Shown here: positions 8,652-18,431 of the stretch, piece after piece
Layout of the letters: each line of letters starts with the position of its first letter
Position numbering within the stretch: the stretch's first letter is position 1
Source: Xanthomonas translucens pv. translucens DSM 18974
GTDB lineage: Bacteria; Pseudomonadota; Gammaproteobacteria; Xanthomonadales; Xanthomonadaceae
DNA length: 38,220 nucleotides
Direction of reading: 5' to 3'
Assembly (NCBI RefSeq): GCF_000331775.1
Contig: NZ_CAPJ01000354.1
Location: forward strand, 1-38,220
Program-made: the position numbers and the translations under genes
Notes under the pieces: generated by a model
Database searches by the model: none
Told to the model about the DNA's origin: nothing
The model's input: only the letters and a program-made list of their open reading frames with translations

Positions 8652-9607
8652 AGCCTTCTTTTCTTCGCACCTCACCGTCCCGTCAGTCCGGCTTCAACCT
8701 GGTCGAACTGATGATTTCGATGCTGCTCGGCTTGCTGGTCGTCGGCGCTGCCATCGGCATCTTCCTGTCCAATCGCAAGACCTACGCGGCCACCGAAGGC
8801 CTGAGCCGGGTGCAGGAATCGGCCCGCATCGCCTTCGAAATGATGGCCCGGGATATCCGAGAGGCGGGCGGTAACCCCTGCGACTCCGGGTTGCCTGTGG
8901 CCAACCTACTGTCTGATCCCACGTCCGAGTGGTGGAAGAACTGGGCGCAGCCGCTGCAGGGCTTCGACAACAGCAGCCCGCCGGGTATCACCTCCAAGAG
9001 CGGCACCGATGCGATCCAGGTCCTGTCCGCAAGCAATGGTGGCGCCACCGTCACTGCGCACAACGCCGGCAGCCAGACCCTGACGCTCAACGCCGCCGCC
9101 GCCGATCTTCATACCAATGCGGTGATGTTGCTGTGCGACCGACAACAGGTTGCAGTGCTGCAAGCCGATGGCGTCTCGGGCACCAGTGTTACCTACAAGA
9201 GCGGCGCCTTGAACGCATGCAATCGGCTAGGACGTCTGCCGGGAGTCTGTGCTGCCGGCTCCAATAACTACACCTACGAGATGAATTCCCTGCTGACCGA
9301 GTTGCGCGCGGTGCGTTGGTATGTCGCGGACAACCCGCGCGGCACCTCGCTATACCAGGCTGTGCTCGGGCCAGGCGGCACGGTCAACGCAAACGAAATC
9401 ACCGAAGGTGTCTCGAATTTGCAGTTCGAGTATCTGGTTACCGGAAAGAGCGGCTACGTCACAGGCGCTGCCATCGCTGATTGGGCCAACGTGGTGGCGG
9501 TCAAGATCACCATGACGGTCAATTCCGGGGACGCCGTGAGCAGCGACAACACGCCGCTGTCGCGTGAGTTCACGACCATCGTGAGCATCAGGAACAGGAA
9601 TCCGTGA
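8648..9607 (+). CDS. pilW: Type IV pilus minor pilin PilW
   Basis: The 319-residue product opens with a prepilin leader, SRQSG|FNLVELMISMLLGLLVVG, with Glu at +5. RVQESARIAFEMMARDIREAGG follows, the conserved PilW block. The C-terminal part (NLQFEYLV and TIVSIRNRNP) is also typical. PilW is the largest minor pilin and, with PilV, PilX and FimU, forms the complex that primes pilus assembly. It starts with GTG inside the pilV stop and its own stop overlaps the pilX start, so translation of the cluster is coupled. Confidence 0.9.
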   Translation: MKPSFLRTSPSRQSGFNLVELMISMLLGLLVVGAAIGIFLSNRKTYAATEGLSRVQESARIAFEMMARDIREAGGNPCDSGLPVANLLSDPTSEWWKNWAQPLQGFDNSSPPGITSKSGTDAIQVLSASNGGATVTAHNAGSQTLTLNAAAADLHTNAVMLLCDRQQVAVLQADGVSGTSVTYKSGALNACNRLGRLPGVCAAGSNNYTYEMNSLLTELRAVRWYVADNPRGTSLYQAVLGPGGTVNANEITEGVSNLQFEYLVTGKSGYVTGAAIADWANVVAVKITMTVNSGDAVSSDNTPLSREFTTIVSIRNRNP

Positions 9608-10176
9608 GTATGCATTCGTCCATCCGTCGGCAATCCGGCATTTCCCTCATCATCGTGCTGCTGCTGCTGCTGGTCATGACCTTGCTGGGCCTGGCCGTGC
9701 TGCGCAGCACGTTGCTGGAGGAGCGGATGTCTTCCAACATGCGTGACCGCAGTCTGGCATTCCAGGCGGCGGAAGGCGCGCTGCGCGATGCGGAAAAAGT
9801 CATCCAGGGCGCCGCAAGCGGCAATCCCGTGGGATTCAACTGCTCATCCGGCACTACCGTCTGCCCTGCCATACCGAGTAATACCTATACCGGCAATGTC
9901 AGCGGATGCACGCTGGGTGCCGAAGAATGTTGGGTGGATGCCAAAATCACCAAGGCGTTGCAGCCCGGCCCCCCGCAGTACTACATCCAATACCTGGGTC
10001 AGCGCACCAGCGAAGATCAACTGGGCCTGGGGTCGAGCGTCAATCAGAACCAGTACGGCGGTACCGGCGGCACCTCGCTCGAACACTACTACCGCATCAT
10101 CGCGCGCAGCACCAGCCCCGCGGCCGCAGATGGGCGCGCGATCGTCGTCCTGCAAACCAACGTCACCGTCAAGTAA
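9604..10176 (+). CDS. pilX: Type IV pilus minor pilin PilX
   Basis: The 190-residue product starts MSMHSSIRRQSG|ISLIIVLLLLLVMTLLGLAVL. As is usual for PilX/GspK-type proteins, the +5 residue is hydrophobic rather than Glu. The following segment, LEERMSSNMRDRSLAFQAAEGALRDAE, is the PilX N-terminal family signature. PilX sits at or near the tip of the pilus and bridges PilVW to PilY1. GTG 9604 overlaps the pilW stop (GTGA); an ATG at 9610 is an alternative start. A 11-base gap leads to pilY1. Confidence 0.9.
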   Translation: MSMHSSIRRQSGISLIIVLLLLLVMTLLGLAVLRSTLLEERMSSNMRDRSLAFQAAEGALRDAEKVIQGAASGNPVGFNCSSGTTVCPAIPSNTYTGNVSGCTLGAEECWVDAKITKALQPGPPQYYIQYLGQRTSEDQLGLGSSVNQNQYGGTGGTSLEHYYRIIARSTSPAAADGRAIVVLQTNVTVK

Positions 10177-10187
10177 AGGCCTTCAGC

Positions 10188-13100
10188 ATGACCAGTCGGG
10201 CAAAGAATGCGACGCGCAGGGACTCGTTCCTCGCCGTGGCGGCAGGTCTCCTGATCGGGACCATCGGTGGTGCGGGCGCGGAGGTCGACGTGTCGCAGTC
10301 TCCGCTGTACGTGGGCAGTGACGTGCCCGGTAATCTCGCGCTGGTGCCTTCGGTTGAGTATCCCACTGCGATTAGTGTGGCCAACCTGGGCGATTTTGTG
10401 GTTGGTACGAAATATGTGGGCTATTTTGACTCGTCCAAATGTTACAAATACCACTACGAAGAGACTGAGGCCAATCGCTATTTTTACCCGGTCAATCGGA
10501 CCGAGGCTCAGCCCAACGCTAATTATCAGTGCGATGCAGATGGCTATTGGTCGGGAAATTTTCTCAATTGGGCTGGGACTCAGACTATCGATCCATTCCG
10601 TTCGGCATTGACCGGTGGATATCGCGTGGTCGATACGCCGACTACCACCGTGGTTGAGAAAGCGATCGGCGAGCGGGTCGATGTTAGAGATTTCCCGAGG
10701 CGCACGGTGTCCGATGCCAATGCAGTGAAGGGGGGCATGGCTTCCAAGTGGAGTAGCCTCAAGATTCGTGTAGATGGACTCGGCAGCCAGATGTGGATCA
10801 CGAAGAATGTCGATGTGGTTAACACTACCAATATAAACACTTCTTTGATATATCCATACAATTCAGCAATACACACATTGGACGGTAGCTGTGTAAGCTA
10901 CGACAGCAAAAATAAGTGCGTTCTAACCGACGATAACGCGGTTTTTGCCGTAAGTGTGCGAGTCAAGGTCTGCGACAGTTCCGCAGGATTGGAAGATAAT
11001 TGCGTCAAGTATTCGCAGGGCTATAAGCCAGAAGGGCTGATTCAGCAGTATTCGCAGCGAATAAAATACAGCATATTTGGATATTTGAATATCGATGGTA
11101 ATGGGGTTGATACAGGGGTCTTGCGTGCCAGGCAGAAGTTTGTAGGGCCAAAAACGTATGCGCCGGAGCAAGGGCCGGCAACTAATCCAAATGCTGAGTG
11201 GGATCCAACGACGGGCGTACTTGTTGTAAATCCGGACAAGGCGGATGCGGATGCGGCGACGCTTCTCGTTGGCGCAAGCAAGCCTATCATCAATAGTGGT
11301 GTCATCAACTATCTGAATAAATTCGGGCAGATGAAGACGGGCAAGAACATCAAAAGTAATGACGACGTCAGCGAGCTTTATTACGCGGCCTTGCGGTACT
11401 TCAAAAAACAGGGTGATGTAGCCGCCTACTCCGCCTTTACCAGTGCTGATGCCAATGTGCGCTATCAGCAGGCCGATGCTTTTCCTGTAATCAATAAGTG
11501 GAATGATAAAAAGCTCGACCCCATAGCGTATTGGTGTCAGACGAACGTTATTCTTGGTATTGGTGACACCAATACCCATAACGATAAAAACCTTCCGGGC
11601 AATCAAGGGTATGGTGGTACCAGCCTTAGCAATGAGCCTGCGATGCCGCAGGAGGTTAAGAATGACAAGGCCGTCGATGTCGTCAAATTGCTGGCCAATA
11701 TCTTGAAGATGGAAGGGCAGTCTGATGCGACTGCGTTGTCGCGTGCCACTTCCGCTAATTTTAACGGAAATGGAAATTCTGGATATATTGCCGCGCTCGC
11801 TTATCATGCGCATACTCAGGATCTGCGCTCTGATCTGCCGGGAATCCAGACTGTATCGACGAATTGGGTAGATGTGGTCGAAGGCGGCGACTACAAAAGC
11901 AAAGTGAAGAATCAATATTGGTTGGCTGGGAAATACGGCGGTTTCACCGTTCCGGCAGGATATGATCCTAATACTAATATCAAGCCCCTTGCGATTGAGG
12001 CTTGGTGGACGAATAGGGAATATGTTGGTGGCAATAAGGATTTCCAACGTGCTGACAATTTTTATGTCGCAAACGAAGCCGCGAAGATGGTCAGCAGCCT
12101 TAAAAGCGCTTTCCAGCGTATCCTGGATCAACTGAGGGGTTCGGCGGCGTCACTTTCCAGTAATACGACGAAATTGGAATCTGGCGCGATGGCCTATCAA
12201 TCATCGTTTTACGCCGGTACGTGGCGTGGCGATGTTGCAGGGTACAAGGTCGATCGTTCCAGCGGTGTGCTTACCCAGGCATGGAGCGCTGGCGAAAATT
12301 TTCCTTCCTGGAGTAGTCGAGTCATCAAGTTCGCCAGCGCTGGCGTTTTGAAGGATTTCAACTCTTCGAATCTGTCTGGTACTGCTCTCTCTACTGCGAC
12401 CCAGGCGCAGATTGATTATTTGCGAGGTGATCGTTCCAACGAGAAGTCCAACACCAACGGTACGCTACGCACGCGGACCGGCATCCTGGGCGACATCGTC
12501 AATTCGCAGCCGGTCTATGTGGGCTCGCCGAATGCGCGGCTCTACACCACAGCAAGCTTTACCGGCGCGAGTGCATACGCATCGTTTGCCGCTGCCAAGG
12601 CGACGCGCACTCCAATGCTTTACGTGGGCGCCAACGACGGCATGCTGCATGGTTTCGACGCCGGCTCTGGCGCCGAAAAGTTAGCGTTCGTGCCAGCGGC
12701 GGCGATGAACGGCCTGCTGAAATACACCGATCCCGGGTACCAGCATCGCTACTACGTGGATGGGGAGCTCACTGTTTCCGACATCTACGATACGGCGTCT
12801 GCGAGCTGGCGCTCCATTCTGATTGGAACCATGGGGCGCGGCGGCAAGGGCATGTTCGCGCTGGACGTCACCGATCCTGACAACATTTCCCTGCTGTGGG
12901 ACAAGACCTCTACCGACCTTGCTGCGCTGGGGAACAATCTTGGCAAGCCGATCATCGGGCAGCTTGGCAACGGCCAGTGGTATGCAATGGTCGGTAATGG
13001 TCCCAACAATAGCGGCGATTCGGCCGATCTGGTGCTGGTCAACATTCTGAGCGGGGACTCCAGCAGCATTGCGACCGGCGCGGCTGGCGACAATGGCTTG

Positions 13101-13922
13101 TCCTCGGTGCTGGCGTGGTCCTCGAACAACGACTACATCGTCGATCGAATCTATGCCGGCGATTTGAAAGGCAATCTGTGGCGCTTCGACATGACTGGTG
13201 CCTCCGGCAAGGCGACGCGTCTGTTCACTGCGCAGTACGCTGCCAAGACTCAGCCGATCACCGCTGCGCCAACCGCGGCAAAGGATCCTTCGACGGGATT
13301 GACCTGGGTATTCTTCGGTACCGGTAAGTACTTGTCCGATGGAGATCTTTCCAACAAGGACGTGCAGACCTGGTATGGCTTGATCGATCGCGGTAGCGCG
13401 ATCGCGTCGGATCGCTCCACCTTGAACAAGGTCGATATCGAGCAGCAGGGTGTCGTGAACGGGTATGCCGTGCGCGTCATCGAAGATCAGCCCAGTCCTG
13501 GCGTGAATGGCTGGTACATGGACTTGATCCCCCCTTCCGGAACGGCGGAGGGCGAGCGCATGGTGGTGTCGAATTTCTTCCAGGGGACCGCGTTGATCGG
13601 CACTACTCGGATACCAGACTCGGGCGATGTCTGCAGTCCCAGCGGCAAGGGCTTCGTGATGGCGATCAATCCGTTCACGGGCGGGCGCATGCCGCAGTCG
13701 TTCTTCGATCTGGACGGCAGCGGTGGCTCCAGCACCGGAGATACCTTGAATGGCAAGCCTGTTTCCGGGATCGGGCTGAACAGCAGTCCCAATAGCCCCA
13801 TCTTCATCGGCAATCAGATGCAGATCGGTCTGGACAATGCCAGTACGATCAGTCTTGGCACCAATAGCAGCGCGCTCAGCATGAAGCGCGTGTCCTGGCG
13901 TGAACTTCTGAGGAACGATTGA
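10188..13922 (+). CDS. pilY1: Type IV pilus tip adhesin PilY1/PilC
   Basis: The 1244-residue product has a Sec signal (RDSFLAVAAGLLIGTIGGAGA). A Neisseria-PilC-like N-terminal part includes SGNFLNWAGTQTIDPFRSALTGGYR. The C-terminal PilY1 beta-propeller (about 765-1190) shows LYVGANDGMLHGFDA, DGELTVSDIYD, RGGKGMFALDVTDP, YAGDLKGNLWRFDM and VFFGTGKYLSDGD. The VWA domain with a DxSGS metal site, common near the start of PilY1 proteins, is not present. The calcium loop before YAGDLKGNLWRF reads SSNNDYIVD (978-986), so the first Asp and the Gly of a DxNxDGxxD loop are replaced. Bases from about 10,330 to 12,120 are clearly AT-richer than the rest (10801-10860 has 20 G/C of 60), suggesting allele replacement. 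The stop overlaps pilE by one base. Confidence 0.92.
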   Translation: MTSRAKNATRRDSFLAVAAGLLIGTIGGAGAEVDVSQSPLYVGSDVPGNLALVPSVEYPTAISVANLGDFVVGTKYVGYFDSSKCYKYHYEETEANRYFYPVNRTEAQPNANYQCDADGYWSGNFLNWAGTQTIDPFRSALTGGYRVVDTPTTTVVEKAIGERVDVRDFPRRTVSDANAVKGGMASKWSSLKIRVDGLGSQMWITKNVDVVNTTNINTSLIYPYNSAIHTLDGSCVSYDSKNKCVLTDDNAVFAVSVRVKVCDSSAGLEDNCVKYSQGYKPEGLIQQYSQRIKYSIFGYLNIDGNGVDTGVLRARQKFVGPKTYAPEQGPATNPNAEWDPTTGVLVVNPDKADADAATLLVGASKPIINSGVINYLNKFGQMKTGKNIKSNDDVSELYYAALRYFKKQGDVAAYSAFTSADANVRYQQADAFPVINKWNDKKLDPIAYWCQTNVILGIGDTNTHNDKNLPGNQGYGGTSLSNEPAMPQEVKNDKAVDVVKLLANILKMEGQSDATALSRATSANFNGNGNSGYIAALAYHAHTQDLRSDLPGIQTVSTNWVDVVEGGDYKSKVKNQYWLAGKYGGFTVPAGYDPNTNIKPLAIEAWWTNREYVGGNKDFQRADNFYVANEAAKMVSSLKSAFQRILDQLRGSAASLSSNTTKLESGAMAYQSSFYAGTWRGDVAGYKVDRSSGVLTQAWSAGENFPSWSSRVIKFASAGVLKDFNSSNLSGTALSTATQAQIDYLRGDRSNEKSNTNGTLRTRTGILGDIVNSQPVYVGSPNARLYTTASFTGASAYASFAAAKATRTPMLYVGANDGMLHGFDAGSGAEKLAFVPAAAMNGLLKYTDPGYQHRYYVDGELTVSDIYDTASASWRSILIGTMGRGGKGMFALDVTDPDNISLLWDKTSTDLAALGNNLGKPIIGQLGNGQWYAMVGNGPNNSGDSADLVLVNILSGDSSSIATGAAGDNGLSSVLAWSSNNDYIVDRIYAGDLKGNLWRFDMTGASGKATRLFTAQYAAKTQPITAAPTAAKDPSTGLTWVFFGTGKYLSDGDLSNKDVQTWYGLIDRGSAIASDRSTLNKVDIEQQGVVNGYAVRVIEDQPSPGVNGWYMDLIPPSGTAEGERMVVSNFFQGTALIGTTRIPDSGDVCSPSGKGFVMAINPFTGGRMPQSFFDLDGSGGSSTGDTLNGKPVSGIGLNSSPNSPIFIGNQMQIGLDNASTISLGTNSSALSMKRVSWRELLRND

Positions 13923-14350
13923 TGCGTCCCCTTCTTGGCACTCCTTCGCGGCAGCGCGGCTTCACCCTCATCGAAATCATGATCGTGGTACTGATCGTGG
14001 GCATCCTGGCGGCCATCGCCTTCGCCAGCTACCAGGCCTACGTTGTCAAGGCGCGCCGGTCTGCTGCGGCGGTATGCGTGCAGCAAGGAGCGCAGTTGAT
14101 GGAGCGCCAGTACACACTCAAAATGTCGTACCTCAACGAGGATGGAAATCCACCTAAAGCTCCGGTGTGTGACGCGGGCGTAGACCGGTTCTACACAATG
14201 AGCTTTACTGGTCAGCCAACCGCCAGTACTTTCAAGCTCACAGCCACGCCCACCGACTTGCAGAAGGACACGAAATGCGGTGCGCTGAGCCTCGACCAGA
14301 CTGGCGCCCGCACGACATCAACAGGCGCGAACGAAGCTGAATGCTGGTGA
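13922..14350 (+). CDS. pilE: Type IV pilus minor pilin PilE
   Basis: The 142-residue product has leader RQRG|FTLIEIMIVVLIVGILAAIAFASYQAYV, a canonical pilin N-terminus with Glu at +5. The ARRSAAAVCVQQGAQLMERQYTLKMSYL segment is that of PilE-type minor pilins, and Cys residues in the C-terminal half could form the D-loop disulfide. It ends the minor-pilin operon, as pilE does in Pseudomonas. The ATG overlaps the pilY1 stop (TGATG). Confidence 0.88.
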   Translation: MRPLLGTPSRQRGFTLIEIMIVVLIVGILAAIAFASYQAYVVKARRSAAAVCVQQGAQLMERQYTLKMSYLNEDGNPPKAPVCDAGVDRFYTMSFTGQPTASTFKLTATPTDLQKDTKCGALSLDQTGARTTSTGANEAECW

Positions 14351-14396
14351 TGGAGTAGGAAGCTTAGCGCTGGAGCGGGAGGCTGCCTTGCCCCCC

Positions 14397-14425
14397 TTGT
14401 CATGCCCCCAAGGCCTCTATACAAT
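14397..14425 (+). promoter_or_regulatory. Promoter of tRNA-Asn
   Basis: TTGTCA (14397-14402) and TACAAT (14420-14425) are separated by exactly 17 bases. Transcription would start near 14432, a few bases before the mature tRNA 5' end. This is a strong sigma-70-type match directly before a tRNA gene. Confidence 0.8.
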
Positions 14426-14435
14426 GCGCCTTCCC

Positions 14436-14512
14436 GCCCGAATAGCTCAGCCGGTTAGAGCACTTGACTGTTAATCAGGGGGTCGTTGGTTCGAGTCCAA
14501 CTTCGGGCGCCA
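14436..14512 (+). tRNA. tRNA-Asn (anticodon GTT)
   Basis: A full cloverleaf is present: acceptor GCCCGAA pairs with TTCGGGC, there is a normal D-arm, anticodon stem CTTGA/TCAGG encloses CTGTTAA (anticodon GTT), a TTCGAGT T-loop follows, and CCA is encoded. Length is 77 bases. Confidence 0.97.
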
Positions 14513-14520
14513 AAAATATC

Positions 14521-14552
14521 AAAGGCTTGCAGGTCATCCGCAAGCCCTTTTT
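14521..14552 (+). terminator. Terminator after tRNA-Asn
   Basis: GGCTTGC (14524-14530) pairs with GCAAGCC (14540-14546) around a 9-base loop and is followed by CTTTTT. A run of A on the 5' side makes it partly bidirectional, which would also serve the convergent pseudopilin gene. Confidence 0.8.
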
Positions 14553-14567
14553 CGTTGCTCCGGGAAT

Positions 14568-15104
14568 TCAGTTTTTCGCTTGGCAGGCCTGACTTGCCGC
14601 CGCCCTGGCCAAGCGGGTCCGGCCGGCGTTGTTCACGACGACCTCAGCCAGCAGGCGCCCCTTTCCGCAGATCCTGATGCTGAGGTTGCTGCCGGCGCTG
14701 CGGCCGTCCGGCAGAAAGCGCACGGCCTGCCTGCCGCTGTTCGAGATGACGGTGATGGAGGCCGCCGCAGGTGCGGTTTCCAGGCCCAGAATCCTGCTTG
14801 GGTCGGTCGGTTGCGCTTGTCGTTCCAGGTCGCGGTAGACCATCCATCCGTGGCTCCAGTCGTTGTCGGCGCGGCATTTCCCGTCGCCATCCGATGGACA
14901 CACGCTGACCGGCATGCCGTAGCTGATGGCGCTGCTGCGCGCCAGGGCAAGCTGCGAACTGAGCCGATAGCTGGTGACGGTCAGGCGTTGGCGCATCAGA
15001 AGGTCCTGGAAGGCCGGTATGCCGATCGCGGTCAGTACGCAGATCATCGCCATCACGATTGCCAACTGCAGCAATGTGTAGCCTCGAACACTGGATTTCC
15101 ACAT
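14568..15104 (-). CDS. FimT/GspH-like pseudopilin with Gln at position 5
   Basis: The 178-residue product begins MWKSSVRG|YTLLQLAIVMAMICVLTAIGIPAFQDLLMRQRL. It has a short leader, Gly at -1, a long alpha-1 helix and then the GspH/FimT pattern SSQLALARSSAISYGMPVSVCPSDG. The +5 Glu, almost invariant in this family and needed for subunit registry and methylation, is Gln here. ATG 15104 has a GAAGGG site 8 bases upstream. A GTG nine bases earlier would sit on top of that site. The gene stands alone, convergent to the pilin operon and tRNA-Asn, and could be a second FimT for the pilus or for natural transformation. That role is inferred from the family only. Confidence 0.8.
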   Translation of the reverse strand: MWKSSVRGYTLLQLAIVMAMICVLTAIGIPAFQDLLMRQRLTVTSYRLSSQLALARSSAISYGMPVSVCPSDGDGKCRADNDWSHGWMVYRDLERQAQPTDPSRILGLETAPAAASITVISNSGRQAVRFLPDGRSAGSNLSIRICGKGRLLAEVVVNNAGRTRLARAAASQACQAKN

Positions 15105-15250
15105 GGGAGTCACCCTTCGATGAGGGCTACCAGTCTCGGTCCCCTTGCGCAGGGGCTTGAATGAGAGGGTTCACCGTTCCCATGTAAGGAATCCTCCCGG
15201 CAGTGCGTCAGCCGAGGCTCATGTACTCACATTCATCCCGAGGCCCGTTC

Positions 15251-17272
<2,022 letters not shown>

Positions 17273-17304
17273 GCACGAGGCTGCCGGCGTCCTGCCGGCG
17301 GCTA

Positions 17305-17333
17305 TTGTTCTTGGCTGCAAGGTGGGCTAAGAT
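17305..17333 (+). promoter_or_regulatory. Promoter of tRNA-Val
   Basis: TTGTTC (17305-17310) and TAAGAT (17328-17333) have a 17-base spacer, about 35 bases before the tRNA. Confidence 0.65.
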
Positions 17334-17368
17334 TCGCGCCCCTGCAGCGGTATGGCCGCAGCAGCGAT

Positions 17369-17443
17369 GGGCGGTTAGCTCAGCGGTAGAGCACTACCTT
17401 GACATGGTAGGGGTCACAGGTTCGAACCCTGTACCGCCCACCA
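17369..17443 (+). tRNA. tRNA-Val (anticodon GAC), island insertion site
   Basis: Acceptor GGGCGGT pairs with ACCGCCC. Anticodon stem CTACC/GGTAG encloses TTGACAT (anticodon GAC). The T-arm is normal and CCA is encoded. From the anticodon stem onward, the 3' 49 bases are repeated at 28217-28265, so the tRNA is the attachment site and was restored by the element's own copy of the 3' end. Confidence 0.97.
17395..17443 (+). repeat. attL: 49-bp direct repeat of the tRNA-Val 3' end
   Basis: The 49 bases from the anticodon stem through CCA are identical to 28217-28265, and sequence diverges immediately outside both copies. This is the standard signature of site-specific integration by a tyrosine recombinase into a tRNA 3' end. 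Confidence 0.95.
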
Positions 17444-17477
17444 ACTCCTAAGGGGTTGGGCACAATGTAAAGCCTTG

Positions 17478-17504
17478 AAAAGCCCGGATTTTCCGGGCTT
17501 TTTT
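17478..17504 (+). terminator. Terminator at the left island end, after tRNA-Val
   Basis: An 11-bp perfect stem (17478-17488 with 17492-17502) with a TTT loop is followed by further T. The stem begins with AAAA and ends with TTTT, so it can work in both directions. It lies inside the island and serves the tRNA restored at attL. Confidence 0.85.
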
Positions 17505-18065
17505 GTGTCTCCAGAAAAATCATTCAACGACGATGAATACAAGCGTGTTGAACTGGTTTTGCAGAGCCGCTGTCCCGGATTTGTCCCAACGCGCGGCTGC
17601 TCCAAGCTCGTCTTGACAGCATGATTCAACAGGATCAACAATCCTTGGTAATGCGCTGGTAGGACTGGTGTCGATCGTTCTATCGGGAGAGGCGGCTGGG
17701 CAGGCACTTCTCTTGATGTTCGGCGGCAGAACGAGCCCAGCAGACCGCGAGGAGTAAGCGACCCACTTCGCGGGTAGGAAAGGATGCCGTGCGGCTTGCG
17801 GCAATCGCCCGACCAGACTCGGCAAATACCGAGTGAAAGGCTAGCCCCCGAACCTGAGTGAGGTTGGGATTCAAAGAGCGAAGCCGGCGGGAGAGCAGGA
17901 CTGAATTGGGGCACAACCCCGCCATTGGCTCAAACGACCAGCTAGGTGGTCGTTGTATACACCCAGGATCGGCCTGCCAGCCTGTCCAGCGGGTTAAGCA
18001 AGCCATGGCTGTCGCGGACTCATTCGACTGCTGCATGCAAATGCGGCAAATGTCGGAGTTCGCGC
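17505..18065. other. Left-end non-coding region of the island
   Basis: About 560 bases hold no gene I can support. Short open frames on both strands here lack ribosome sites and family likeness, and those on the minus strand run into the antisense of the tRNA. The region includes a candidate integrase arm site (17571-17590). It also has an 8-bp inverted repeat, AACGACCA/TGGTCGTT (17933-17940 with 17947-17954), about 110 bases before the AlpA-like gene, which could be an operator. Confidence 0.5.
17571..17590 (+). repeat. Candidate integrase arm-type site, left copy
   Basis: TGTCCCGGATTTGTCCCAAC matches 17 of 20 bases of the site at 28151-28170 in the same orientation. Each consists of two TGTCCC boxes 11 bases apart. 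In an excised circle the two copies would lie either side of the core. Confidence 0.5.
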
Positions 18066-18431
18066 ATGATACGAGAACGAATACCGCGCGCTAATGCGCT
18101 GGACGAAGCCGCTGCTGAACAGCTTCCGCGCGTCATTGGCGTCAAAGAGTTAAGCACCGTGACCGGCCTAAGCAGCCAGTCAATCCGGTTGTACATGTGC
18201 CAGCCAAAATGGCGGCATCTCGCGCCGCCGGGAGCCTTCAAGCGCCCCGGCAGCAAAAAATGGTGCTGGTGGCTAGGCGACGTTCTGGCTTGGCTGGCCA
18301 GCGGCAAGCGGGCACCCGCTGCTGAGCCGCCGCCTCGCCGCCCTGGGCGGCCTCTAGGAGCTACTGCCCGAGCCATTCAGGCCCGGCGCGACGCCGAGCA
18401 CCAAGTGGCCGAGGGAAGGCGTCGAGCATGA
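18066..18431 (+). CDS. AlpA/excisionase-like helix-turn-helix protein
   Basis: The 121-residue product has a predicted winged helix-turn-helix at about 22-80 (PRVIGVKELSTVTGLSSQSIRLY, then a wing ending WLGDVLAWLASG). This layout is seen in AlpA and Xis-type DNA-binding proteins of integrated elements. The tail PPPRRPGRPLG resembles an AT-hook and is followed by a basic, probably helical end. ATG 18066 has GGAG 8 bases upstream. The longer frame upstream of it lacks a ribosome site. The stop overlaps the replication gene start (ATGA). It may control excision, integrase expression or replication. Which one cannot be told from sequence. Confidence 0.7.
   Translation: MIRERIPRANALDEAAAEQLPRVIGVKELSTVTGLSSQSIRLYMCQPKWRHLAPPGAFKRPGSKKWCWWLGDVLAWLASGKRAPAAEPPPRRPGRPLGATARAIQARRDAEHQVAEGRRRA

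Noticed and set aside
15114..15250. LexA box before uvrB
   Set aside because: No sequence close to the palindromic Xanthomonas LexA sites is visible.
17414..17914. Open frame on the minus strand across the left island end
   Set aside because: It runs into the antisense of tRNA-Val (ending ...WWAVQGSNL), lacks a ribosome site and has no family likeness. It is a tRNA-antisense artefact; a similar frame exists at 28181-28435.
17858..18094. 78-residue frame before the AlpA-like gene
   Set aside because: No ribosome site, overlaps the better-supported start at 18066 and has unusual composition.
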